Below, piece by piece: positions 37,253 to 48,600 of a DNA stretch of 64,000 bases. The notes beneath the pieces were generated by a model, which saw only the letters and a program-made list of their open reading frames with translations, had not been told where the DNA came from and did not search any database. The DNA lies in assembly GCF_000003815.2 (NCBI RefSeq), contig NC_049981.1, positions 22,037,512 through 22,101,511 of the forward strand, in the 5' to 3' direction. Position 1 is the first letter of the stretch; each line of letters starts with the position of its first letter. Made by a program: the position numbers and the translations under genes. This DNA comes from Branchiostoma floridae. Lineage: Eukaryota > Chordata > Leptocardii > Amphioxiformes > Branchiostomatidae.

Positions 37253-40200
37253 CTAATTCAAATCTTGGCCTTTGGAGCTTCTCCGCCTCTGCATCGGCAG
37301 CATTATTCCTGTTGCAACTGCAGCGCCTCCTACAGCTGATCCCAGTACTGCAACCACCAGTTCCCACGTCTCATGTTGCGCAGGCTCATATGGTAAATGT
37401 ACAACCAAAAGCTCTCAATACCTATAGCATTCTGGTTCATTAATGCATGTTTACCTGTGTGAAGGTAAAACAAAGTCCTTCCCACGCCTGATGGCGCATC
37501 GGGCAGCACCCATCTCCGTTTCAGAAGCCCTGCATGGGCCACACAACTTTGTGCAATCACTACAGCTAGTAGGGGGCTTAGTCCACTGGCAGTGATGTGT
37601 GTTCAACTTTCATACTCTTTCCCGAAAGCTGAGTGCTAAGCAGAGAAAGCAGCATGTACCATTTTTGAAGTATTTGGTATGACTCGGCCGGGGATCGAAC
37701 TCACGATCTATGGAATGGAAGGTGAACACTCTACCCACTCGGCCATTGGTGTGGAAGCTTTTGAGTGTGGTGAGTATAGAGAGTAGCTGGTACACCCAAT
37801 AACAATAACGAGATATCAAAGCTGGAGGTTACGATGCAGTACCAATCACTAGGAGGCTAAAAATCTAATCATTTCAGGGTCTCATCAAGACCTACCCACA
37901 TATCGATACAATCCATCCAGGCCTTTTCGAGTTAAACACTACATACATGCAAACAAATGCTACCCAAAATATAACCTTCTTGGAGAAGGTACTAATAACT
38001 TGATGGATGCTATGGATGGATGGATTAATTTGATGATATTTAGTAATAGTATGTTTACTTGGTAGCCTTGGGATGTGTAAGAGCCTCCTAGCTTTATTCT
38101 ACTGTTATTTCTGGCAAATGTGGTTACAATGAAGTAAAAAGTAAAAAGTATGAATTTGATATAGACTACAAACCTTTTGCTTCGCAGGCCAAGCTCCAGA
38201 CATGGCGGCCTCGTACTCCTCCTCACTCCAGCTGAAGTTGCCACACTTGGGGAAGCCGCTAGGTGGCGCTGGGTGGCGGTCTCCCGCCACGTTCAGCACC
38301 CTGGCCATCCCCTCAGCCAGGTGCATGGACTGGTGACAGTGGAGAAACCAGAAACCGGGGTTGTCAGACCTAAGAAAAAAAGTCAACAGTCTTATCATTA
38401 ATTGGCATAGTCCATATGAAAATGTAGAGTATACTTGGTAGGGACCGTGACATTGTTTTGCCCTTTTGATATAGCCTGGTATCCAGCTGTATTATAGCTC
38501 CCGAGTCTCTTCTGTCCGGCTACATTTGATACAGATCCTATGGCCTTCTCTTCTGGGTTAGGTCTGATTTTATCATTTGGTATGTGATATGGAAGTGTGA
38601 TGCAGAGGCACCTTATTTCAAAAGCTATTAGGAGTTCATCTGACTTTTTCATAGTTGATGTTTTATATGCATAATGTGGCGATAGAGAGTGTTGAACTGA
38701 TCAGGAGAGGTGTATTTTGAGACACCTACTGATCTCCTTGCGGTTCCAAACTGTTTTTCTTAACAGTATGAATTGATAAATACCAAATGCTGAGGCAGCA
38801 GGTACTCTCGTCTCCTCTTGAGGCCCTACCAGGAACAACAAACTAAGGGACTCTTCAAAACTGTTGTAGTACCTCTATAGAATTTTTTTCTGGAGATAAC
38901 TAGTGATAACTTTGCACTTTGCAGCAGTGTTCAGTTATGCCATATGCTAATCGTCTCACCTAAATCGGACCACTGTGTATCCGTGGGCTGGAAGCAAAAC
39001 TGTGTCCTTCCGTGGTGCATTCTTGACCTTGAAGGATGGCGCCCCCTGCCGCCATGTGACGGTACTGCATAGCTCATTGCTGCACACAACGTCAGGGTTG
39101 CTGTGCTCGAAGACCCCTAAACAGAATCAAAATGAAGTTTACATTAAGAGGAATTTGATTGTTATTTGAAAACCTTATTGTAACAAAGACGCTATCTTGC
39201 TTGATTGTTATTTGAACACCTTATTGTAACAAAAATGCTATCTAGTGCCTTTATTGTGTTATTATTAGAAAAAAAGAAATTCACTTTGTGGAAGGTAAAT
39301 CAGATCTAAAAAAATTGCTTAACTGGAAAACATAATGAAAACAATGCCTGAACACCAGGTTTATGCCTTGGAGCACTCAGTTTTATAGGGTAAAAACAGT
39401 CACATTGAAGCTTTCCTCCCTGCACTGTACTTTTATGATAACTGCTTGCTATATTATCACCTTAGAATGTCCGAGAGCAAAGAAAAGGCATTGCTGTGGC
39501 CTTATACAGTTCACTATAAAGTGAATATGCTCAAATGTAAGTTCATCTGTGACAGTAATCAACATTATGATACAATATTAAACTTTATAACCATACACAA
39601 AATTAAAGCGCTTACCAACAAGCTTTTGATCAGTCCTCTGATCCTTTTCAAGTTGTGATGGCCGAAAGCCTATGTCAAGGATCAGAGGTCTGGTTGAAAG
39701 CTTGTTGGAAAGCACTTTAATTGTGTGTACAGTTATAAAGTTTAAAATATATTATCCTTCATTGCTTACCTGTAGTCCTGTTGAAGCCAGGATACCCCGA
39801 TGCCACTACATCAAATGTGTATCCATGGATATGGACGTTGTGATGTGCGTTTCCAAACCTCCGTGTTTTTGATGACTTGCTAGAACAAGCTGAATGGTCT
39901 TGTTGAAGGGCAAGTCCAAAACATTCGTGCATTTGCAACCCAGTTGCTGACACTGCTCTGGTGGACACGGGGTGATAAAATTGGTACTTGGAGGTTGGTG
40001 AAGCGGACTGGTTGGAGGAAGAAACCGACGCCCGTTGATGTTGGATCCCACGTGGAATCCAAAGTTCAGAAAATACTCCTCGACATCTTCATCTTCATCT
40101 GCCTCATCCTGGGGTGATGCTGGGGTACTTGTGTTGGCAATGCTGATGCAGACTATGTAATGGTCGTCCGGGTATCCCCCAAATGGACAGTTTAGGAAAA

Positions 40201-43200
40201 TGCAGGGGTTTTTGGTAGTGCACTGGCGAGCTTGAGACGTTGGATCTTCATCGGAAGAGGAGCCTTGGTAGACCAACACCGCTCTGGCATCCTCGACAAC
40301 GTCATCAGGCGTAATGGTGATATTTTCGTTGGAACATGTCACACAGGTTCCCTCCCGAAGGGTTTCCGCCCGGATCCAGTACAGGTCGGGTGATGCGCTG
40401 GCGTCAACCTCGAAGTCAAACCTCTCACCGGGTGACACAATGATGGCGTCCACGGTCAGTGGCTCAATGTCGTGACCATCGGAGGCAAGCACGCGCAGAG
40501 CATGTTGGTCGATGGAAACCTTGAAGTTGTGATCGCCTCCTCCATGGATCAACCTCATGCGAATCTTCTGTCCCTCCCTCACGGTAAACTTAGATAGTGG
40601 CGCTTTGTTTGACTTGTACCTTCCACGTCCGTTTATCAAGGCCGAGACAAATAGACGACCGATAATCTCTACTCCATCCACAGAATACCCTCTTGGAAAT
40701 TCGTCATATTCGAACTGCCCTGCTCCTTTGTGATAAAGGTTGTACTTGCTGGCGATGTCCAGAGTCTCTGCTTCCTCGTGATACCAATCGTTCAACAGGA
40801 GGGGGATGGAAGGCACGGTCGGCTGGCTGAAAATGAACACAAGTGGAGTTAGAAAAAACAATCCTCTTGCTTTTATAATGGGGTGCACAAGTGCTATTTT
40901 GTAATAGCTGAGTTTCAAGATTCTCATGCCTAGAAGACAGGATTAGTCACTTTCCACTGTCCCTGTAACTTTCTGAGAAATAGTGGGCATCCTGATCTAA
41001 TGACATTTTCCTACCCAGGGGAGTTTGGTTGGATAGCAAGTTCACATATCTGGGCATGGTCACAGGAGCATCCTGTAATATCTTTTCTTGGGTCGACCAC
41101 TGTTCATTACGCTTGTCGAAACTAGCTAGGGGAATTTCCAATGAACCTGCTTGTATACTGTATACAGCATCTGTCCTCTCTGTCACGATCAGTGGAAGAC
41201 TAGCTCTTCAGTGAGCTATTTTAGAAGTATACATGTCATATATAGTCAAATCTGTATTAGCGGCCACCTTTGCATAGCAGCCACATGGCCATAGTGGCCA
41301 CTTTTTGTCGGTCCCTTGGATTCGTAATGATTAAGAAATAGGCTTAGCGGCCACCTGTCCAACGCGGCCACGGCCACACGATTTCAGGTCCCGTTGATAC
41401 AGAAAACACTGCCTATGCAACCATACTGCAGCCTTATGTCACCCTGCATCGAGTTTGAAATTGTAGTTTGCGAGGATTTGGAGTTCCTGACAGGGTCATT
41501 TTGGCGGTAGCAGAAGGTATGCATGCCTTGAGCATTAAAGTGCAAGTCTTTGTCGGTAAATTTACCGATCGAGACAATGTTACTTGGTGAGAAAGATTAG
41601 TGGGAACTGAAATCATGTGTAGCTTGCTCATGGTCAATTGATCAACATTTTCTCCATAGTGGCCACCTGTCTATAGTGGCCATATTTCTCCAGTCCCTTG
41701 AGTGGCCGCAATAGACAGGTTTGACTGTACCTGTTATGTATGATGAGAGCGCCGAAGAGTCCGTCAGCCATCTGGCTGCTCATGTGGGAGTGGTAGTAGA
41801 ACGTCCCTGCAGGGAACGCGCGAAAGCGGTAGGTGAAGCTCTCGTGCGGCATGATGGGGCATTGTGTGACGGACGGGACACCGTCCATCCACGGCGTGTT
41901 GCGCATGTGCAGGCCATGCCAGTGGATGGTGAGGGCATCTGTCAGAAGTTGGTTGACAACTGTGACCGCTACCTGAAACATCAGAATTCCAAAAAATGTT
42001 TCATCACAAATGTGTTTTCCACATTTTTGGTCTGTGACCGGAGGGTAACCTCCGGCGACAGTGTTTTAGTTTTGTCAATGTAAGGCACGTTCGCATCTGT
42101 ATCTGTATTTTCCCGTTGTGGCATTCGTATGTAGTTTGGCAGGTCCTCTGTACAGAGTTGGACGATGATGCACGTTGTTGTTTTTTAGCGGTAGCTGTTT
42201 TTTGTAATCAATGTAATAATTTCAGAAATCACCCCTACAAAATGTACGTCTTTTGGTATATTGGTCCAGGTCTGCGTTATCTAGGCCAATTGTGGATGGA
42301 TCTTTACAATACAGGGCATTCAGGCAATGCTTAGGCATACAAGGCCGACAGGTCTAAGGTAAGGTAAATTACGTACGGAAATTTGACGAAGGTATGAGGT
42401 CGTGGAACTCTTATCAACTTATCCCTACCTGTGCACCTTCCACGACTTCTATAGCAGGTCCTGGGAACTGGTCGTTCACTAGAATAATGTTCCTCTGCAC
42501 ACCGTCAGCAGTGATGACGTCATCTGCCCAAACACGCGTGCCATTGACATCGTCCCGGTTAGTGTCCAGGCCCAATGTCGTGAAGAGTTCAAGATGGCCG
42601 TCATTGGTTATGGAGACCTGGTGACAAGTTGAATGTGTATTAGAATACTAAATTTTTCAACAATGGACAAAGTATCTAAGAATAATTAAAACAGAATGAT
42701 ACACCTTGAAACTGAATTAAACTTACATCTAATACCAGTTTACCTTTATCTGGGTGGTAAATGAAACCTATATCTGTTGTTTTGGAAAACAGTGTAGGGA
42801 TATCAAGTTGACGGAAGTTTTTTTCAAATTGCAATATTCTTAAAAATATTACAGTTTGAAAATAATTGATATCCCTACATACACTGTGACTGTTTCAAAT
42901 TGCAATATTCTTAAAAATATTGCAGTTTGAAAATAATTGATATCCCTACATACACTGTGACTGTCTTAAGCTTTCAAATCAACAGATATAGATTACACCA
43001 CAGATAAAGGTGAACAAGCATTACCTTTTTGTAGGTGAAAAAAAGAGCTGCAAGTGCAGCCTGAAGTCCCACCTGATTATTTTGTACCCTGCCCCCAACG
43101 GTCCGGGTGTGAGTCATAGTTCGAGCCCGTCTAATAACAAACTGGTAGTTGCACACGGCATCTCCACAGATCTCCCCTCCTACTGGCAGCACTAACGTGC

Positions 43201-43237
43201 AGAGCAAGGCAGCCAAGCCAGGTCTGGGCCCTGCCAT
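37253..43237 (-). CDS. Membrane-anchored laccase-like multicopper oxidase (7 exons, one frameshift)
   Basis: Exons in order of transcription: 43237-43025 (end uncertain), 42617-42429, 41972-41731, 40826-39770, 39116-38960, 38369-38174, 37384-37253. Starts MAGPRPGLAALLCTLVLP, a signal peptide. Three cupredoxin domains carry all copper motifs: IHWHGLH and FYYHSHMSSQMADG (exon 3), NAHHNVHIHGYTF (exon 4 end) and WFLHCHQSMHLAEGM (exon 6), where Cys is the type 1 copper ligand and the last Met the likely axial ligand. The last exon encodes a membrane helix (WELVVAVLGSAVGGAAVATG) and a short basic tail, so a type I membrane protein with an extracellular oxidase is inferred. Such enzymes oxidise phenols or metal ions with O2; the substrate here is unknown. 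Total coding length is 2186 bases, one short of a multiple of three because of an indel near 39876. About 728 residues if that base is an assembly error. Convergent with the CEMIP-like gene. Confidence 0.92.
37677..37752 (-). repeat. tRNA-derived SINE head in oxidase intron 6
   Basis: On the minus strand: TGGCCGAGTGGGTAGAGTG (A-box region) and GTGAGTTCGATCCCC (B box) spaced as in a tRNA. A related fragment, GCGAGTGGGTAGAGTGA, is at about 54531. Possibly a tRNA pseudogene. Confidence 0.6.
39290..39465. repeat. Dispersed repeat E copy 1 (oxidase intron 4)
   Basis: TTAACTGGAAAACATAATGA, CCAGGTTTATGCCTTGG and GCACTCAGTTTTAT match 45310-45450 in the same order. Confidence 0.6.
39575..39751. repeat. 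Palindromic element just inside the oxidase exon 4 donor
   Basis: Left arm ATTAAACTTTATAACCATAC ... CCTCTGATCC; right arm GGATCAGAGG ... GTACAGTTATAAAGTTTAAA. Arms about 75 bases. The right end lies about 18 bases from the splice donor at 39769. Confidence 0.75.
39866..39884 (-). other. Single-base frameshift in exon 4 of the multicopper oxidase
   Basis: On the minus strand the frame reads ...NKTIQLVLAS up to this point and then runs into a nonsense tail and a stop. The copper motif (KTRRFGNAHHNVHIHG) continues in a frame offset by one base. The whole gene's exon lengths are also one base short of a multiple of three. One base appears to be missing here, either a sequencing error or a real null allele. 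Confidence 0.85.
41241..41729. mobile_element. 489-bp DNA transposon (AGTCAAACCTGT ends) in oxidase intron 3
   Basis: Left end TATAGTCAAATCTGTATTAG and right end, inverted, TACAGTCAAACCTGTCTATT, each followed by GCGGCCAC and further GGCCAC repeats. TA at both outer ends fits a TA target duplication. No transposase. Its right end forms all but the first base of the exon 3 splice donor. Confidence 0.85.
42031..42135. repeat. Dispersed repeat F copy 2 (oxidase intron 2)
   Basis: TGTGACCGGAGGGTAACCTC, TTCGCATCTGTATCTGTAT and GCATTCGTATGTA correspond to 3755-3862 (TGTGACCGGAGGGTTACCTC, CTCGCATCTGTATCTCTAT, GAATTCGTATGTA). Confidence 0.65.
42730..43023. mobile_element. MITE family B copy 3 (oxidase intron 1)
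   Basis: Left TAATACCAGTTTACCTTTAT, right (inverted) TAATGCTTGTTCACCTTTAT, with CAACAGATATAGATTACACC inside. It has an internal tandem duplication of about 69 bases (42825-42963). Same family as 11847-12050 and 21546-21758. Ends at one candidate exon 1 donor. Confidence 0.82.
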
Positions 43238-43350
43238 GTCTTCCACCAACAGACCGAATATGTCACAAGTATAAAATTCTCATCATTTCCAAGTAAGAAA
43301 TTATGACCCAATGAAAGCTCATCTGTGTTGGTAGAGCGCATAGTTGTAAA

Positions 43351-43501
43351 GTTTAAACTTTGTTCCAACACAAAAGAAAGGGACTCAGCATAAATTTTCG
43401 GTCAAACTCATCAACCTTTTTCAGATGTATGATTCCACGAGTTTGACCTAAAATTCGAACATGGTGAGTCCCTTTCTTTTGTGTTGGAACAAAGTTTAAA
43501 C
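43351..43501. repeat. Palindromic element upstream of the oxidase start
   Basis: GTTTAAACTTTGTTCCAACA and its complement at the far end, continuing through CAAAAGAAAGGGACTCA; arms of about 60 bases. It lies 114 bases upstream of the oxidase ATG, so in or near its promoter. Confidence 0.85.
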
Positions 43502-43772
43502 ATAACAACTAAATAATATGACAGTTTGCAAATTAGGCTCTTATTTTCATAAGTGTTAGTGTGCAGCCTGCCTTTAGTTACAGAAAGATCTTTATTGACA
43601 CAACAAAAGTACAGCGACTGCTTAAGGTCTACATTTGTATTATAAGGTACAACTACATTTGTATATATCTGAACAAACAGGTGTATATGGTGAACTACCT
43701 ACATGAATCTGTCTATGAATAAGTATCAATATACCAACACTATAAGTCTAGAGTATCATATAATTATTTCTA

Positions 43773-44137
43773 AGGCCACACCAATTTAATTTCTTGGTTC
43801 ACGGATTTGCTCGCTCCGATTTTTTGGAAAAAAAAATAAAAATAAAAATTACCAATCAGCAAATTTTCACCATTAATGAAACCATTCACCAACTTCCTGG
43901 TGTAGCAAATTGGCCTTTATATCATAAGCTCCTTAAAATCAACAAACAGATGCTGTTATTGTACAGTAATAGTGGTTTTGTACTTTTTTCAAGCAGAAAA
44001 CTTTTTATTCTTTATATTTTTTATTAGCCCTTACCTTTACCCCAACCATTTTACAATTTTTATTTTTATTTCGCCCTTTCGCTCCATATTTTTTATGAAA
44101 AAATCCGTGAACCAAGAAATTAAATTGGTGTGGCCTA
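43773..44137. mobile_element. Inverted-repeat element (GGCCACACC ends)
   Basis: Left AGGCCACACCAATTTAATTT then CTTGGTTCACGGATTT; the right end is the complement, ending AAATTGGTGTGGCCT. A related but diverged element is at 45268-45511. Confidence 0.85.
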
Positions 44138-45128
44138 AGATCTAGACATATATTGAATGTACATTGAAGTGTTGTCATTGAAAAGCCTTGACTTCCCTGG
44201 TGTTACTTATCAACCATGACTTTGAACTCCTGCTCATAACAAAAATCCATTGAAATCGATGAACAACATCTTGAGCACAGCTTGTACTAGTCTGTGTAAC
44301 ACAAACTCCGATGTCCAGGGCTGTAACAGGCCGGCGGATGTTTGGCGGGCTGCTATAAGCGAGAGTTAATCAGGCTAAGCTTGTACAATGTACGCCTGGA
44401 ATGGTGATGCAGTCTTTTATCTTAATTTTGATGGACAGCCACTCCATCCAAGTCTATCCATTGACAGCTTTTGAAATTAATGCTACATGTACAAGAGCTG
44501 CTGTGGAGCAATGTTGGTTTGAGTGGCAACAGTAAAACTGCAGTGCCCCACTTGAGCAAGTAATGTCAGTGAGGTGGCAACACTGCTTGGAGATCCGATT
44601 AACACCCAGGTGTTTATGTGCCACAGTGAAAAAATAGGGTGAAATCTTGACACCTGTTGTGATCATTTGAATGACTGCAGACACTTGAGCTACTCATTGG
44701 GTTATTCATTTGACAGATATACGAAAAACTTAACTTACCAGTTTTTGAATCCTGACAATTTGCTGTGCCAGGCGTTCTGCAACTGACACTGTGCGGACGA
44801 GTGACTTTCAAAAGAAAGTTGACCTTATGGGTGGGTGCGGAAAGGCAACACTTTCGACTGCAACACATAATATAGCCATTAAATACAGTCACTTCAAAAC
44901 AAATTTACATGTAGTACCTACATTTCAAACCTCAGGGCTTCGCCCCCAGTGCAAAGCAGGATTTATCAGATTTGTTTGGGCACAAAATAAGATTGAAATG
45001 ACCCCCCCCCCCTTGTAATAGGGCAGTCCAACCGATGATCATGATCATGGACCCCCCCACCTCAGGTGTACAATGCTGGGTATATTGTTACTGTAAATAA
45101 TCATTCCCCTTGAGTGCATACCTGAATA

Positions 45129-45250
45129 GGGCGAGAACACTCGGCCACAGGGCCTGGGTTCCACAGTTCAAAAACTTGTCATACAGGTGAGGGCGAGGAC
45201 GCTGCCTCAGGGCCTGGGTTCAACAGTTCAAAAACTTGTCATACAGGTGA
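45129..45250. repeat. 60-bp tandem duplication
   Basis: GGCCTGGGTTCCACAGTTCA and AAAACTTGTCATACAGGTGA occur twice with a 60-base period. Both copies end CAGGTGA. Confidence 0.8.
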
Positions 45251-45267
45251 TGACAGCGTAAATTCTG

Positions 45268-45511
45268 TATGGCCACACCAATTTAATTTGTTGGTTGTCA
45301 GATCTTGAAAAAAAAAAAAACCCTTAACTGGAAAAACATAATGATAATGAAGCCTGAGGCCCAGGTTTGTGCCTTGGTGCACTCAGTTTTATGGGGGTGA
45401 ATACAGTCATATTCAAGTTTTCCTCCCTACCCTCTAGCTTCATGATATAGTCTTGCTATCTTTTCACTTTTAAAAATCTGAGAACTAAGAAATCATATTG
45501 GTATGGCCTAA
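45268..45511. mobile_element. Diverged inverted-repeat element (GGCCACACC family)
   Basis: Starts TGGCCACACCAATTTAATTT and ends AATCATATTGGTATGGCCTA. Its interior matches dispersed repeat E at 39290-39465. Confidence 0.75.
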
Positions 45512-45595
45512 AGAGAGAAACAAATTACCTTTACTGCTAAGACAAGCCATCACAAAGAAAACCAGGAGGCGATGATGTGAGCACTTTTCAACGCT

Positions 45596-45601
45596 TTATT
45601 G
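45596..45601 (-). terminator. Candidate distal poly(A) signal for ARHGAP39
   Basis: TTTATT on the plus strand (AATAAA on the coding strand) in TTTTCAACGCTTTATTG. It would give a 3' UTR of about 3.7 kb. Other AATAAA hexamers exist nearer the stop, so this is only a candidate. Confidence 0.25.
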
Positions 45602-48600
45602 TTAAGTACTTGACGAATTATTAAATTTTCAGAATCGGGTTCCAGACAGACAGGCCTGTCTGTAACTCATGCACAATTCATCTGATGCAACCTATACAGT
45701 TAGATGCTGTGACTACTCTTGTCTAGCTGTACTTAAGGACAGCTTGTTACCAGATGAGAACTACGTGGACTTGCCTACTCCAGTCAGTCTTACTCTAACA
45801 GGTCACTACAGCAGATGTGTTGTTGCTGTGTTGTAAAGAAGACACGGTAGCATTTACTGCAACATTGTTTCTTGATATTCCTGTAGTCAAGTACTCTGTT
45901 GACAACATGTAAGTACATGTAATAGGCGTTTTATAAGACTTCATTTCCCTACCTCTGCCATTACAAGTGGTACAATCCATATCAGTTTGTACTGAAGAAG
46001 AAAGACAATGTCCATTTTTACAGTACAACAGAAAAGCAAGTGGCAATGGGACCATCCCGTCTAGTTTACCCGATGTTGCCTACTGATTCGCCTTAACAAG
46101 ATGGTAACTTGGCTAGCAAGCTTGGTCATTGATTGAGAATGGATTAAGTACTGGTGAACAATGAATATTTTGCAAGGTACAAGCCATGAAGTTTCCAAAC
46201 CATTCGCTGATCAAAACGGACGGAGGCCAACGATGATGAACAAAAGTCAAATGTATTTACTTAGCAGAGAAATTTTGTGGCTGGTGAAGAAAAAGTGGGC
46301 GAAAGACAAAAATATCAAAACTGTTAACTATTTCAGGTTCATGATCAGATTCTTGTATGGAAGCATTCCATCAGTTATTTGCAATCCCAAGTCCCAAATT
46401 TTAGCTCGATGGAAGTACATGTGAAATGCTTTGTCTTGAGTGGAGACCTTAGCTTCTGCAGTACATTACTTGACAGATAGATGGCGCTTCTACGCTTAAA
46501 GTTTGATAATCTGGTCAAAAGCTGCATCTGGATGACATTCTGTTTGCATGGTTACATTAACATCAATGACCAAACCTTCACAATAATGTTCATTTTAAAA
46601 CAAATGTATGAGGTATACACAAGCACCGGAAGCATGTTTTCTACATAGCTTTTCAAATGATACAGAAAATAATAATTATAATTTGCAAACGTTGACAAAT
46701 AACCTCTCAATGTTTGCTTGATATGGTTTTGAAAAAAATTTCTTTGGAACAGACTGAAACAAAAATACAGCATTTTACAATATTACGTTTCTGCTGCAGC
46801 AGAAAATGTTTTAAGATATAAATTTTGTAACTAAGTACACTGTACAAGGTTACTTGTGGACATAACATACACTCAAGCACCAGCATTCATTTTCAGCCTG
46901 TAGTGGTAAACAAAGAAAAAAGCAACACTGGCATAAATGTGGGGACACAATGAAGCATACTTGTAGATGTGCATAAAGCTGAGCCATAATAATTACAATT
47001 AGCAAGGTCTATGACATGTCCTGGTTTCTAAAGTTATGCATATGCCCACTGCCTTGAATTATTAATTGTGTGTCCAGACATTAGTGCATTATGGCACACA
47101 CATAGGGGCAACATAACACCATTAAAGACCTCCCCAGAGGAGAGGGGGGGGGGCACATTTCCACTTTGGCAACCAGGAGCAACAACTTTCATAATCTTTG
47201 TAACACTTCTATATTTTGAACCTTCTGAAATAAGTCTAGAAAGACAGAAACAACATAGTCCGTAAGTATTTATGTAATGCGTATGCATGGCTACGGTGTA
47301 AGCATAGGCCGGGAGCTTTTGGCACTGCAAGGGAACACAAATAATCCTTTAGTTTTACCACTACAATGGAATACTTTGCACCATGTTAGCTTTGAACCAA
47401 CATGAGATAACACTAACCTTAGGGCACTAAAAAGCATTTTTGGTTACATGATTGTATAAAATAACATTACATGAAATCTGACAACTGAATGGTAACTTCA
47501 AGAATGAAGTTGTACACATCGTTAAGAAAAATGATTCCTGAAGGCATTGATGTCCTTCCAAGCATCTTTTACAGCACCATTTACCTAAATCAATGCAGTA
47601 ACAGCTAGTAGCGGGGTAAGTACGTAACAAATGAGGAAGGCCATTATCGGAACTAAGTACCAACGTGGTGTTGTAATGTACAGTTTGCAGCTGAATAGCT
47701 TGACTTCTGTCTGGATAGTTGGGCAAAGGCTTAAACAACACGTCTGAAAAGTTATCATTCACACCTTAATAGCTGGATGATTTGATTGCTACCACTAGTA
47801 GTACACAAACCTTCAGATATTCCCAATCAGTTATACTTCTTCCAATTTGCCAACAATGATTCTGATTCAATTTCAGCAGAGCTTTCTTTTTCTACCACAC
47901 TACAGTCACAGCTAGCTTGGTTAGTATTAAGTAAACGGTTGCAGTATTTGCCGGACACCCCAGAAAAGCTGTGTCTTCAATCAGCATGGCATGATTAAGT
48001 CGCCCAGGGTTGACAAAGTAGATTTTGCAAGTGCCGTGACTTCATGACCACACATATGTACATTTGTATGTACTTCTTTAATAAAAAATTTCATTAGGAC
48101 ATGATTACTCTTCAATGCCAATCTAAGATATGCAGCTACTTCTGAAACTGACTTGGTCACTACAAAGTCTCGCGGATCTGCAACCAGCGCACGTATATCG
48201 ACATTAAAGCACTCTACGTCTACCAAACATTCGTACTCTACATATAACTATGCCTATGCACATTGAATTGCTATGTACAAGATAAGCATGTTGTGCTCTT
48301 ACAACTACTCTTCATATTAAACTTCACTATTAACGTAAGTTGAAATCTTGGTCTGTACACTGTTATGTACAAATACTTAGTTCTAACGTATTCACTTCTC
48401 TCCTTGTTACACTAACAAGATGGACTCCTTAAGATACTTCGGCCACCTTCTAACCCGTATCAGTGCCTTTCTTATATTTCACGATTCAATGTCTTTCACA
48501 ACAACTGTCTTGTTCTGAGCCATAAACCGTAGCAAAGAAAAAGGATCTGTTTCATTAACTTCATGTGTGACGAAAATTGGGCGTTGCTCTGTGCCCCAGC

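Noticed and set aside
37677-37752. Functional tRNA gene
   Set aside because: A- and B-box-like sequences are present, but I could not close an acceptor stem, and similar fragments recur; a SINE is more likely.
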